A DNA stretch of 51,845 bases. It comes from Stentor coeruleus. Its lineage: Eukaryota; Ciliophora; Heterotrichea; Heterotrichida; Stentoridae. The notes beneath the pieces were generated by a model. It was not told where the DNA came from. It saw only the letters and a program-made list of their open reading frames with translations, and searched no databases. The stretch covers positions 1-51,845 of the forward strand of contig MPUH01000473.1 of assembly GCA_001970955.1 (NCBI GenBank), read 5' to 3'. Shown here one piece after another: positions 20,586 through 31,504 of this stretch; position 1 is the stretch's first letter; each line of letters starts with the position of its first letter. The translations under genes and the position numbers were made by a program.

Positions 20586-23271
20586 ATGTTTTTATAATTA
20601 TTATTAGATAAGGTTTTATTGTTTTGTATGTAAAAACCTATCTTGTGAAGTTCTAATTATAAAAATGAATTTATTAGATATGAATTATTTATAAAGACTT
20701 TTTTTTTGTGGTGTTTGTTTAGAGTGGTTGGATTAGTTGCAATTTTGTCTGTTTTTACTGAACTTTTCAGGTTTGTTGTGGGAGTGGTTTTTGAGGTTTT
20801 ATCTTTGGGTTTGTAGGTTTTTTTATAGGTTTTGAGTGTGATTGATTTGGTTAATGTAGGATTTTGTTTAGATTTGTTTTGGTAAAAATACTTTATATTT
20901 TTTATTTTGCGGAGGATTTTTTTGGTTTCAAGGTTTTTTACTTGGAGAGGTTGTGAAATTTTATGGTTTTTGAATATGGAAGCTGCAATTACGGAAGGTT
21001 TCAAATATGTGTATTGATAATGAAAGGTTTATATTGAGTTTTAAGATATTTGAGATCTTGATTTAAGGATTTATATTAGAATATAAGGATTCATAGTGAA
21101 ATAAGTCTTTTTTGCATATGCTTTAATTATGAAGGAGTTTTGTAGAGCTTTTTAAGTTTTGAATATGTTTTCTTTGTGTTTTTTCTATGATTTTGCATTG
21201 GTCGGAGAGGTATTTTGATATTTTGTTTGTATTGAATTTTTTAGTTGGAGGATTTTAAGGGCTTTTGATATGTGACACTTGTTCTTTATAGATGCATGTG
21301 GTAGATATCTTTGATAATTTTCCGATTTGAAATCTTGCCTTTGTAAAGGTTTTTGTTTTCTTTGAGGATCGCTTCGTAGATCCTTAAGCTCGGATTTTAC
21401 TGCTGTGGTGTTTATTGAAAATACTATAATATTGTGTCCAGCTTCAGTTTGATTGTGATTTTATATGCATTTTTAGCTCATGACGATATTTAAAGAAAAT
21501 AATATACTTTTTGATGCAGTAATCAAATAATTGAAAAAGTAGCAATTTATTGAAATAATCAATCAAGAAGATTTCTTATCATATAAAAGTGAGAAAATAT
21601 TCTAATTATCAGTAATCATAATATGAGTAGTTAAGGTAAGTTGGCGCTCGCTGTGCATAAACTCTTTATTTAAGTTTTTTTTAGTTATTTCCCATTCCAT
21701 ATGCTTATTTCTATTCCTTCTATCTTTTATTTATTTCCTTTCCTGTTTCGTTATGACACCTATTTAGGTTTTGATTATAATCTTCTTTTTCTATCTTATT
21801 TTCTATGACAACTAAGCCCCTAGCTCTCTCACATCTGAAAGTTTGATAAATAATCAGGTGATCATAATCTATTGTTTTTTTTCTTTAAGCTAGAGAGAAT
21901 AAGACTTTTGTGTCCATGAACTGAAAGATGATGACTTCAAGATGAATAAAACTTTGGCTTTATAATAATTTACAAGTAACTACAAAAGTCTCTTTTAATA
22001 GACAAGCCCATTAATATAATATCAATAATCATAATATAGGAAATATTTAATTCTTTTAAAACAAGCATCAAAACAGCATTTTTATGGATACTTACTATGC
22101 ACGAATATACAAATTTTGGAAAGCCTAGAAATTTGCCAAATTCAAAATCGGATTTTAATAGCTTAAGATATTTGTAAGTTTTTAATCCTCAGGTTAATAT
22201 GAAATTAAAATGATTTATAAGCATTATTCAGATAGAAAATTATTGACTAGAGATGGGTTTGAGTCATTATTGATATCGATATGTACAGATGAACATACTG
22301 AGAAGATTTTATATATTTGGTGATTGGGAGTAAGGTTAGATTTACCCAGTTTTCGAATGTGATACTATTTTTGTTAAAAAATTATAATAATTTAATGATT
22401 AACTTGCAGATTTAGTTTAAATTGCTAAAGGGTTAAACATATATTATTTAGATAATAAATCATGCTATTTATTTTGTCAGCTTATATATTATTATTATTT
22501 ATAGGAATCATCAGTAGGATATTAAGTTTAGATTTAAGAGTAAAATATTTAAAACTAATGATTAAATTAATATTAATAGCTTGATTAGGATAGAGAGTTT
22601 ATTATACTTTTTAATATAGAGGTGTGATTATTTAATGATTTTTTGATATTATTAGATGGGTTTTAGTTTATTCTGGAAAAATTATATCAGTTATTATCAT
22701 GTTTTATTGGGTCAGATGAAGATTGTATGATTTTTTTTATTTGATGTGATTATAAGAGATATGAGGAAAATTGAATTTTAGTAATGCGGATGCAAAAATT
22801 CTGGTTATTCGCGAGATGTTGGATTAGTTAAAAAAGGTGAATTATGGTACTAATTTGAGAGGGTATAAGAGAGGCTTAATTTATTTTAGATATTTTGATG
22901 ATTATTAGTGTTTTGGTGTATATTATTATAGATTGCCGTTTAATAATTGATGTTTAGTAATATTTGCGAACTTTACTGATAGTTAAATTACGATAGGCTT
23001 AACTTGCTTGAAAATGATTATCTTCTATCCTCAATAAACACACAATTCTTCCCTAACTAAATATAAATATAATTTCTAAAATCCTTTATAAAATCCAATA
23101 AACTATCCAAATTAAATCAAGCATTTCATCAAAACCCTACCAAAAACTACACTAAACAATTTTTCATCATAACCCCAATCCCATTCCCCAAAAAACCTTC
23201 AAAACCCCAAAAATCTCAACCTCCAAATACTTTTATATGCATTTTTAAATCAAAATATTACGTTATAATAC
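20586..23271. other. 2.7-kb spacer between divergent genes
   Basis: Largely G/T-rich on the + strand from 20600 to about 21300 and again from 22200 to 22960, switching to C-rich by about 23040. Minus-strand open stretches at 20657-21004 and about 21125-21468 lie in the A/C-rich strand and lack start codons, so they are not called. A GC-richer patch at 21638-21660 ends near a T8 run, but no tRNA or other known RNA could be folded from it. No transposon remains recognised. Confidence 0.4.
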
Positions 23272-24150
23272 ATGTCTAATAAGCTAGCATCAGTGAATGT
23301 TAGAAGGTCAGTGAGAATAATGGACAAACATATCACCAGAAAGATTCTTAAAAACCTTCGAGCTCAAATCCAATCCGAAAAGCAAAGCAAGCAACTTAAA
23401 GCTAGAATTGCTTCAACTCCAACCCCAGCTTTTTGCGAAATTGTTACACAAGTCTCCCATGTCAACAAAGAATATTTTTCTCAGCTCTTACTATCCTTAA
23501 AGTATATAAAAACCTTAAGGCCTGTAGATAATCATCAACTTGCTACAAAATCAGTACATCTCAGAAGGCGGCCCCTTTATGAGAACTCAAAAACCATAAT
23601 TTTCGACTTAGACGAAACTTTAGTTCACTGTTGTGAAAACCCTCAAGAAGCTGAGCATCCAATTACAATTATCTTGCCATCAGGTGAAAAATTAAATGTA
23701 GGTATCAATATTCGTCCATACGCATTAGAATGTTTGATTACTTTAAGCAAAAACTATGAAATTATGGTATTTACAGCATCACATAAGTGCTATGCTGATG
23801 CGGTATTAGATTTTTTAGACCCACATCATGAATTAATCCATCATAGGATGTACCGGGAAAATTGTGTAAACATTGATGGGATTTATATAAAAGATTTAAG
23901 GGTTATAACAAATAGGGAACTAGAAAGTATAGTCCTTATTGATAATGCTGCGTATTGTTTTGCTTATCAACTTGAGAATGGGATTCCAATAGTTTCTTGG
24001 TATAATGATAAAAATGATACTGAGTTATTAGATTTAGCACATTATCTAAACTCGTTGTCTTGTGTTAAAGATGTTAGGGTTAGCAACCGTGATACCTTCC
24101 GACTAGGACTTTTATCTGAAAACACTGAAGCATTATTAAGTCAAGTTTAA
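23272..24150 (+). CDS. CTD small phosphatase-like (FCP1/NIF family) protein phosphatase
   Basis: A basic N-terminal region of about 100 residues precedes a complete FCP1-homology domain. The catalytic motif FDLDETLVH places the nucleophile and acid at Asp112 and Asp114. Motif II is MVFTAS, and the later LIDNAAYCF carries the Mg-binding Asp-Asn pair. The 292-residue length and block order match CTDSP/Dullard-type Ser/Thr phosphatases, which act on the RNA polymerase II CTD, SMADs or lipins. The substrate cannot be read from sequence. ATG at 23272 after a C-rich leader; stop TAA. Its stop is 34 bases from that of the next, convergent gene. Confidence 0.95.
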   Translation: MSNKLASVNVRRSVRIMDKHITRKILKNLRAQIQSEKQSKQLKARIASTPTPAFCEIVTQVSHVNKEYFSQLLLSLKYIKTLRPVDNHQLATKSVHLRRRPLYENSKTIIFDLDETLVHCCENPQEAEHPITIILPSGEKLNVGINIRPYALECLITLSKNYEIMVFTASHKCYADAVLDFLDPHHELIHHRMYRENCVNIDGIYIKDLRVITNRELESIVLIDNAAYCFAYQLENGIPIVSWYNDKNDTELLDLAHYLNSLSCVKDVRVSNRDTFRLGLLSENTEALLSQV

Positions 24151-24184
24151 ATGGTTCATTTTAATTCATTATTTTATCTATAAG

Positions 24185-24673
24185 CTACATAAAAACTTTT
24201 AGCTTTTTCATCCCGTTATTTAGACTGAAAGAATTCCTTCTTTCCATATAACTGATGAATTTATGAGGAGTTTTTTGTGTTATATGATTTTCATTATAGC
24301 ATTCTCCACAGAATCTATATAAAGGACAGCCTGGACAATACCCCGTAGCTAAATTCCCACAAAATCCACATAAAAGTTTGTTTGTGGTGTCGTTTTTGAT
24401 ATCAGATTTTTCAGGGGTGTCTGGAGTTTTTTCAAGAGGTTTTGCGATTTCGATAATAACTTCTGAACTTACTTGTGAATTTTCTAGATGCTCTTCGCTT
24501 GGTGATAAGGGGAAATTATCGTTTTTTGTTAATACTATTTGAGAGAATGCTTTGTTTATTGGGAGTATTTCAAGCTGATTGTTTATAGTGGAGTCAATTT
24601 TTTGATTGGTGATGGTCTCAGAAGATTTCCTGGTGGTACAGCAAGATGGGAGGAACTTTTCAAGCCAATACAT
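24185..24673 (-). CDS. Small B-box zinc-finger protein, 162 aa
   Basis: A disordered N-terminal 95 residues, rich in Ser, Thr, Pro and Glu, is followed by one zinc finger: C-x2-C...C-x2-C...C-x2-C...H...H (LLCGFCGNLATGYCPGC then FCGECYNENH...KTPHKF). The pattern fits a B-box type finger and resembles the N-terminus of the gene at 2429-4210. It probably mediates protein contacts; the partner is unknown. The N-terminus MYWLEKFLPSCC could be membrane-anchored through its cysteines. Start ATG at 24673, stop TAG. Convergent with the phosphatase gene. Confidence 0.8.
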   Translation of the reverse strand: MYWLEKFLPSCCTTRKSSETITNQKIDSTINNQLEILPINKAFSQIVLTKNDNFPLSPSEEHLENSQVSSEVIIEIAKPLEKTPDTPEKSDIKNDTTNKLLCGFCGNLATGYCPGCPLYRFCGECYNENHITQKTPHKFISYMERRNSFSLNNGMKKLKVFM

Positions 24674-24791
24674 TAATTATATACTGAAGGAGAAAATAAA
24701 TGTTTGTAAATTTTGAAATAGTGTATTTTTTGATATATAGGATGGGTTTATTAAAAAACTATGTAGGAAATTAGGTGAATTATTTATTATA

Positions 24792-25661
24792 ATGATTTCA
24801 TCTTTAGCTGCTTTGAGAAAAATAACTAAGCCTGGTGCGGAAGTTGCAACACCTATTGAAGGATTTCAGAGGTACCTAGAAAAAAAACAAGAGTCAGAAC
24901 TTGTCCCAACAGGATACACAAACATTAAAAAAGGAGCTTCAATAGGGCTTATATACAAAACCCTACGTCAAAACCAACGCAATCTCCTAACAAAATCCTT
25001 ATACTGCTGGAAATTCGAAACAATCCGCCAAGACCTCCAAGCTGATAAATCTTTCCTAGAATTACAAATAAAACAAATCCTAAAATCCGCCATCCTAACC
25101 TTCCGTCACAATCATTTATCCCAACGTAGACTTGCATTTTATTCATGGAAACTCTTTATCAAAGCTAAAACCCAATTACCTCTCATAAAAGTTCTAAACA
25201 ATCTTAAAAATACTTATCAGCGTTGGGCTTTTTACAAACTATATTCCTTACAAATAGAAAAAACTAGACTTGTTTATCATATAATAAACTCATTATTACA
25301 AATTGTTAGGAAGAAATTCCTTAGATGGAAACTAAATAGCGATAATAAAACAATTGGGGAAATTATTGACCATAAATCAGCTGTTATAAATTTTCAAAGT
25401 TTTCAAAGGGAAAAGGTTTATGAATTAATAACTTATTATAGGAAAATACGTCAGGTTATTATTAAGAGAGCATTTTTTATATGGGGTTGTTTAGAAAAAA
25501 CGAAAGTTGTTGTTCGAGCTGATAAGGTTCAGGAAGAAAAAGAGACAGTTGCTATGAAGAAACTTAAAAGGCAAAAAGAAAAACATGAAGGGGTTGTTGT
25601 TGAAGCAAGGATTAAAGAACATTTGGTTGAGATGATGATACAGATTTTTAATGTAGAATAG
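24792..25661 (+). CDS. Sfi1-like centrin-binding repeat protein, 289 aa
   Basis: Residues 50-250 contain at least five helical repeats with the aromatic-x2-W core spaced about 30-45 residues apart: LYCWKF, AFYSWKL, RWAFYKLY, FLRWKL and AFFIWG. Each lies in a Lys/Arg/Leu-rich helix, as in Sfi1 proteins, where each repeat binds one centrin. The tail is a charged helix ending EEKETVAMKKLKRQKEKHE. In large ciliates centrin with Sfi1-like proteins builds basal-body links and contractile cables; this role is inferred. Start ATG at 24792, stop TAG. Confidence 0.75.
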   Translation: MISSLAALRKITKPGAEVATPIEGFQRYLEKKQESELVPTGYTNIKKGASIGLIYKTLRQNQRNLLTKSLYCWKFETIRQDLQADKSFLELQIKQILKSAILTFRHNHLSQRRLAFYSWKLFIKAKTQLPLIKVLNNLKNTYQRWAFYKLYSLQIEKTRLVYHIINSLLQIVRKKFLRWKLNSDNKTIGEIIDHKSAVINFQSFQREKVYELITYYRKIRQVIIKRAFFIWGCLEKTKVVVRADKVQEEKETVAMKKLKRQKEKHEGVVVEARIKEHLVEMMIQIFNVE

Positions 25662-25850
25662 TTTATAATTTTATATAATGGATATGAAGATTTTTAATGG
25701 AGCTATGCAAATTATATCTATGAAAGTTGACTATATGAATTAAATCTCAAACTCAATCCCTTCTTAGACTTTTATTAAATTTATCCATATAAATAATCAT
25801 CATTAATCAAATCACCAAATTTATCATAAATTATTTCTTACTATCTTAAT

Positions 25851-28800
25851 CTAAGCCAAAGATTCCTTCGTGATTTTCAGTAATTCAATTTCATAATTAC
25901 TATACTCTCTACCACACATTGGGCATCCAGGATTCATATCATTAGTCCTGCATTTCGAACAGCACTGACACTTACTATCTCCACAAGAGATAATTGTAAA
26001 ATCATCATCATCTTTTCCTAATTTGCATATTCCACATTTTATTTTCCCTTTAATTATAATACTTGTTCTTAAGCTTCTCATATTGCCAAGTTCTTTTAAA
26101 GGAGCAATCGAGTTAAGTTCAGGGTCTTTATCTAGAATTTTACCAACTCTTTCTAGTAAACTTTGATTTGCCTTTTTTTCATCTAAAATGTACTGTGTTA
26201 CCACTTTAACAATTTCAACTAAATTCTGGTCAAATTTAGGCCGTCCTGCTTGTTCTGGTAAACTAGGTTTATTCAATTCTCCTTGTATAGGTGGCTTAGG
26301 GATGCCTTGAAAATTTCCTGGGAAACCAAATTGTTTCAATACAGAAGGATTTGGTATAGGAGGGATTTTTGGTAGTTCATTATTTATTGGTACACTTGAA
26401 TTAACAGCAGGAACAGGTAGTATAGGAGCAGATGGTACAGGAATAGATGGTACATAAACAGGTGGTGAAGGAACAGGTGGTGCAGGAATATTTGGTGAAG
26501 GAACATTAATTTGAGATTTAGAATTATTAGCCCCTAATATCGGATTTTGAAACCCTGATTTAGGAATTTCCATATTTCCTAATTGAGGTAAAGGATTAGA
26601 TTGTGGGAGGCTTGGATATAATATTGAAGAGTTTCCTGAAATAGGAGGAGTTGGCATATTCATTACTTTTGGTATTTCTTGTCCTTTTGGCAACCCTGAT
26701 ATTTGAGGGATAACTGGAGCAGGATTTGATTGAGGCAATTCAGGCATTTTTACTTGTTGAACAGGTGTAGGAATTATAGGATTTTCAGCTTTGATATGAG
26801 TAGGAACTTGGGGCATTGAAGGCAAAACATCACTTGGATGTGAAGGAAATGCAAGATTTTGACTGATTGGGAATGGGATATTGGCATTTAGTTGATTTTT
26901 CTTAAGAGGATCTTGAGGTGGTTGAGGGAATTCAGTTTTAATATTCCCTGAATTAGGTGGTAAAGGTGGTAGGTTACTATTAGGTGTAGGTAATGAAAAT
27001 GGGATTTCTGATGGAGGTTTTGATGGTGATTCTTGATTAGAAGATCCTGAAAGTATTGGATTAACAGGTGTAGGAGGGACTTTTGAAGGTAAATTGTTTG
27101 TGGGAGGTGAAGGGAATTTCTCAGATAAAGGTTGAGATTTTTGATTACCTGCAAAAGGGGGGTTTATAAAATAAGAATTTTCCTGTTTTGGTTCTGAGGA
27201 ATTTGCGGCTAAGTCTGGTTTTATTTGATCTTGAGGTTTTGAAAACCCAGGCATTCCTGGAGGCATAGGGGGGATTTGAGGAATTTGTCCAGGTCCTGAA
27301 AATTTATTAATTTGGCTTCCTAGAGGTAATGGGAAGCTTGGGATAACTTTTGGTCCTTGTAATGGAGGTTCCGGAACTTTATTAATAATATTCTTAGGAA
27401 CTTCCTGGGGTTGAAATACAAACTTTTCTCCTTGTCCAGATGTAAATTGTGGTATTGATACAGGTATTGGCATTTTAGATAATGGGTTTTCAATTTTTAC
27501 ATTTGCAGGATTTGGTTGACCTGGTTGATTTGAATTTGGAGTTGGGGTTTTTTGGATTAAAGGTATAATAGGATTTGATTGACCTGATTGACTTGAATTT
27601 GGAGTTGGCATCTTTTGGATTAAAGGGTTGCTAACATTTGGTTGACCTGGTTGATTTGAATTTGGAGTTGGTACTTTTTGGATTAAAGGAATGTTAGAAT
27701 TTGATTGGCTTAATATTGGAGTTGGAACTTTTGGAACTACTGGGAATCCTGAGAATGCTGAGATATTAGACTTTGGAATGTTTTGGGTAGGAATTACAGG
27801 AAAGTTTCCTGGCATCATAGGCATTGAAGGAATGGTTCTTTGGGGTAAAGGAAATGCTAATGAGGCCTTTTTTCCTGGACTTAAAGGATCCTCGCTTATT
27901 TTTGATGGAAACTGTGATGGCATTTCTGAAGGAGAAATATCAGGCTTTGGTCCTTGATCCAAACCAGCTCCTGGCTGAGGATGACTAGGGATTAAATGCT
28001 TAGGGATTTCTGTAGAAAAGGGCATATTAGGTTGTGAAGGGATTTTGTTTTTACTATCAGTATTAGGAATCAGGTTTTGTGAACTAGGTATAGGGAATTG
28101 TGGTATTGATTGAGGAGGCATTTTATAATTAGGAGCTTTACTTTGATCTGGTATCTGTATAATTGTAGATGGTGGCAACTGATTTAAAGCATCATTTTTT
28201 TTCTCTTCAGATGGCTTGTTATCATTACCTACTCCTGAACCAGGTAAATTTTTATCACTTCTCTGCATAGGAAAAGGAGGCATTCCAGGATTAATAACAA
28301 CACCTTTTGCTTGAGGTAAATTTCCTGGTATACCTTGTGCCTGATTTTTTTCTGTAGGTATTAAAGGTAGATTTGGCAATGTACTATATTGTTGAGGTAA
28401 TGGAGGCATATTTGGCATAGGATTACTTGGTGGGTTTATTAGAGGTACATTAAGAGGATTACCTTTTGGAAGTTTTGACGATGGATTTGACATATCAGAA
28501 TTCCCAGGTAAATTATATTGATTTGGTATAAGATTATTTTTTGAAGGGACTACAGGTATATATAAAGGATTGCTTTGTGGAGGTTTTACAAATGGAATTG
28601 ACATATTATTTCCAGGTTGATTCGATATAGGATTATTTGATGATGGGATTGGAGTAGGATTGCTTTGTGGAAGTTTTTTAAATTGATTTGACATATCATT
28701 CCCAGGTACATTAGGTTGATTCAATAAAGGATTATTTGATGGGGGTAATGGAGGTACATTAGATTGATTCAATAAAGGATTATTAGATGGGGGGATTGGA

Positions 28801-30314
28801 GGCATGTTAGGATTATTTGATGGGGGGATTGGAGGTATGTTAGTAGTATTTTGAGGAAGTTTTATAAATGGATTTGACATATTGAAATTCCCAGGCTCTT
28901 TAGGTTGAGATGCAACAGGTGGTTTTAATTCAGGATTATTAGGTGCACTTATTGGAGGATCATTTTGTGTAGGCTTTAAAGGAAAGTTTGAATTATTTGG
29001 AATTGCCTGAGGACCTGCTTTCTGAGGAAAAGGTATACTTTGTGGTAACTGAGGATTTGTTATAAACTGACCTTCTTGTTGTGGCTTTAAAGGAAAGCCT
29101 GAGCTATGAATATTTTGAGAATCTGTTTTCGGAGGAAAAGGTATATTTTGTGGTAACTGCATTGCAAATGAACCTTCTTGTGGTAGTTTTTGATTTACCT
29201 TAGGAGTAACTGGAAAAGGTATATTACTAGGTTGTATAGGGATATTATTTTGATTAAACTCTCCAGATTTCTGTTGAAAAGGGTGTGGAGGAATCGGATT
29301 AGAAATAGGTAGATTCTCTTGAACAGTATTAAAGTTATCCTTTGGCTTTAACATAGTTTCTTTATAAGTATTATCTTCACTAACACTAACACCAGTAAAT
29401 TCCATATCATAATCATGTTTATTTTTAAGTAAAGGTTCATTTTGTGGGTTATTTGCCTTGCTTTGATCCATAATTCTCATCCCATAAGCATTAGGACCAG
29501 GAGGAATTAGCGATTCTTTATCTTCAATAAACTCATAATTAGGAACCGGATTCGGAATTTTATAATTCCCTACATTTTGATTAGGAAATGGTAATTTTTG
29601 CTGAGGAGCCTCTTGAATATCAACACCAGTATGAGTTTCTATAAACGGTTCGACTAAAAGGTTTGAATTTTCTTCTTGACTTTTATCATATTCAGAAATT
29701 TGACGACAATATAATAAATTACACCCTGGCCCCATAGTTTTAGTTATGGTAATTAATGGGAAAGTATTTTTTCCTAGTCGACAATAAATTTTCACTTCAG
29801 ATGTTATGAGTTTTATATGAATTGGAAAATTTTCACAGATGATTTTTATAACCTTTTCTAAGGTTTTTTGCTTAAGTGGACTTGTGGTTATAAGTATCTC
29901 ATCTTTGAAGTCTTCTGATTGGCAGAGTTTGTAAATAATATGCTGTATTGTATAAATCATTGAAGTCACACTGGAGTCTCGATTTTCACTCATATACCAT
30001 CTAAGCCAGGTATTCAATTGACTTCGATTATAGCTTGGACTGTTCATTAAGTCTAAAAGTTGGTTGAAAATATGCATTTCTTGGGTCAGTTCCTTTTGAG
30101 TCATGATATCTTGGATGCTTTCAATGTTCTTTTTTATTACTTCGTATAAGCCAAAGCTGTATTCTGGGCAAGAATGTGCTCTGACAAGAATATCGAGAAA
30201 GGCTAAGCCGATTGATCCATAATAGGAATATAAGGGATTGTCACACTCTGACACTTCAGTGTATTCAGGCAAGCTATCAAGCTGCAAGTCTCTTCTTAAG
30301 ATCTTGGCCTCCAT
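25851..30314 (-). CDS. Large proline-rich protein with otubain-like N-terminus and RING-like C-terminus, 1487 aa
   Basis: Three zones are visible. Residues 1-215 are folded and helical, and the block around DNPLYSYYGSIGLAFLDIL resembles the DGNCFYRAxGFSYLE motif of otubain (C65) proteases, but the Cys is replaced by Leu, so it would be inactive. Residues 220-1390 are low-complexity Pro/Asn/Ser/Gln sequence with repeated modules (PPIPPSNNP, SNNPLLNQPN, LIQKxPTPNSNQPGQPN three times). Residues about 1420-1475 hold a RING-like Cys cluster: C-x2-C, C-x4-C-x-CC-x2-C, C-x2-C (CPMCG). An E3 ligase or ubiquitin-binding scaffold is possible but unproven. The otubain link is weak. ATG at 30314, stop TAG. 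Confidence 0.8.
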   Translation of the reverse strand: MEAKILRRDLQLDSLPEYTEVSECDNPLYSYYGSIGLAFLDILVRAHSCPEYSFGLYEVIKKNIESIQDIMTQKELTQEMHIFNQLLDLMNSPSYNRSQLNTWLRWYMSENRDSSVTSMIYTIQHIIYKLCQSEDFKDEILITTSPLKQKTLEKVIKIICENFPIHIKLITSEVKIYCRLGKNTFPLITITKTMGPGCNLLYCRQISEYDKSQEENSNLLVEPFIETHTGVDIQEAPQQKLPFPNQNVGNYKIPNPVPNYEFIEDKESLIPPGPNAYGMRIMDQSKANNPQNEPLLKNKHDYDMEFTGVSVSEDNTYKETMLKPKDNFNTVQENLPISNPIPPHPFQQKSGEFNQNNIPIQPSNIPFPVTPKVNQKLPQEGSFAMQLPQNIPFPPKTDSQNIHSSGFPLKPQQEGQFITNPQLPQSIPFPQKAGPQAIPNNSNFPLKPTQNDPPISAPNNPELKPPVASQPKEPGNFNMSNPFIKLPQNTTNIPPIPPSNNPNMPPIPPSNNPLLNQSNVPPLPPSNNPLLNQPNVPGNDMSNQFKKLPQSNPTPIPSSNNPISNQPGNNMSIPFVKPPQSNPLYIPVVPSKNNLIPNQYNLPGNSDMSNPSSKLPKGNPLNVPLINPPSNPMPNMPPLPQQYSTLPNLPLIPTEKNQAQGIPGNLPQAKGVVINPGMPPFPMQRSDKNLPGSGVGNDNKPSEEKKNDALNQLPPSTIIQIPDQSKAPNYKMPPQSIPQFPIPSSQNLIPNTDSKNKIPSQPNMPFSTEIPKHLIPSHPQPGAGLDQGPKPDISPSEMPSQFPSKISEDPLSPGKKASLAFPLPQRTIPSMPMMPGNFPVIPTQNIPKSNISAFSGFPVVPKVPTPILSQSNSNIPLIQKVPTPNSNQPGQPNVSNPLIQKMPTPNSSQSGQSNPIIPLIQKTPTPNSNQPGQPNPANVKIENPLSKMPIPVSIPQFTSGQGEKFVFQPQEVPKNIINKVPEPPLQGPKVIPSFPLPLGSQINKFSGPGQIPQIPPMPPGMPGFSKPQDQIKPDLAANSSEPKQENSYFINPPFAGNQKSQPLSEKFPSPPTNNLPSKVPPTPVNPILSGSSNQESPSKPPSEIPFSLPTPNSNLPPLPPNSGNIKTEFPQPPQDPLKKNQLNANIPFPISQNLAFPSHPSDVLPSMPQVPTHIKAENPIIPTPVQQVKMPELPQSNPAPVIPQISGLPKGQEIPKVMNMPTPPISGNSSILYPSLPQSNPLPQLGNMEIPKSGFQNPILGANNSKSQINVPSPNIPAPPVPSPPVYVPSIPVPSAPILPVPAVNSSVPINNELPKIPPIPNPSVLKQFGFPGNFQGIPKPPIQGELNKPSLPEQAGRPKFDQNLVEIVKVVTQYILDEKKANQSLLERVGKILDKDPELNSIAPLKELGNMRSLRTSIIIKGKIKCGICKLGKDDDDFTIISCGDSKCQCCSKCRTNDMNPGCPMCGREYSNYEIELLKITKESLA

Positions 30315-31504
30315 AGATATATTATATTAAAATATAGACCTTTTTAAAAATGAATATTTAGATGTTCTTGCTGAAAATAATCTAAAAACTTACTATGTAT
30401 TTTTTAAGATGATAAATTGTTGAAAAAATGCTATGAAAGTATTTTGATCATGAGGTTTATCTGATAGTTTCTGGGTATTTTAGGTTTAATTTGTGTTTGT
30501 AGTGAGGATGTGAGGGAATACTATGTAATTTTATGGAATACTTTAATGTATATAAAATGTGCTGTGGTTTATAATAAAATGCACGTATTTTATATAAGAT
30601 TTCTTCAAAAATTCGACATAAACCCAAATTTTTAAGCGGCACAACTTTTCGTTCCTTCAGTAAGCAAAGATTTTCTCTTAGCACTTAGTGTTTATTTTAT
30701 GTTTATTCTTAGGCTAATCAAACTCTTCCTATTTTTTCAGCATAAAATAGCAATCCCCGTATTTTCATACTTATTCTACTATTTCAAATCAAATTGCACC
30801 CTATTCACCATCTTCGTAATATTAATTATCTGATATATTTTCTTTATAATTCTAACCCTAGAGCCTTTTCTTTTAGTTTTTTGTACTCTTCATGTATAGG
30901 CAATGATTATTCCCTATTAGAATAATTATTTCATACTTTTCTAGACACTTAAAGGATTTTTTATACTGTTTCAATTTACTCTCATCCTTGTATTTCCTAA
31001 ACTTATCAAATCTAAGTTTAAAGATAATTTTTTTATGGAAGGAATTTTTTTGTATTTTTGCAGATTATGATTTCTTTTTGATACCTTGGACAAGATCTTC
31101 AAGTTAGGGAAAGTGTCTCAAAAAATATTTATAAAGCAAAATAGTCTATTTGTTGACTATTCAGCATCTATTTTTTTTAAAGCAAAGTTTCAGTCTCATA
31201 AAATTTCACTTCTCATATCTGATTTATCTAAATCCAATTAAGCCAAGCTTTTAAAAATCTTCAGGAATTGTATTTTCCATTTATTTAAAATCAAATTTCA
31301 AATACTTAAGGTTCTTAAACAATTTACAGATATTCTTATGATAAAAATTTGTTCCTTGGTTTATTATCGCAAATATCCGAACCAGAACTTTTTTATATTT
31401 TGCTTAGAAATTATAAAATTAAACAAAAAAGCATTTTCATTAACAAAGCAATACTAAATAAATATAATTTGCCACAATAACCATTAAAAAAAAACTAACT
31501 TTAT
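30315..31504. other. 1.2-kb spacer between two minus-strand genes
   Basis: G-rich on the left, C-richer from about 30740. Minus-strand open pieces at 30457-30684 (GTG start only) and about 30900-31090 read like protein in places but have stops, frame breaks and no ATG. They are either chance or an old pseudogene. Confidence 0.3.

Noticed and set aside
20657..21004. 115-residue open frame on the minus strand, Lys/Thr/Asn-rich
   Set aside because: No ATG (only TTG), low complexity, and it sits in the A/C-rich strand upstream of a gene, where stops are rare.
21125..21468. Minus-strand protein-like frame of about 105 codons continuing after an apparent frame change
   Set aside because: No start codon, no usable splice sites, a frame break, and the same A/C-rich bias; could be a pseudogene but not supportable.
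22089..22125. ATACTTAC followed by an ATTTTGG Sm-like element, suggesting U1 snRNA
   Set aside because: The Sm-like element follows after about 20 bases and no U1 stem-loops can be formed between them.
30457..31090. Protein-like pieces on the minus strand, some readable only if stops were Gln or Trp
   Set aside because: Different frames compete, stops and frame breaks are many, and no ATG is present; the idea of stop-codon reassignment is contradicted by all intact genes.
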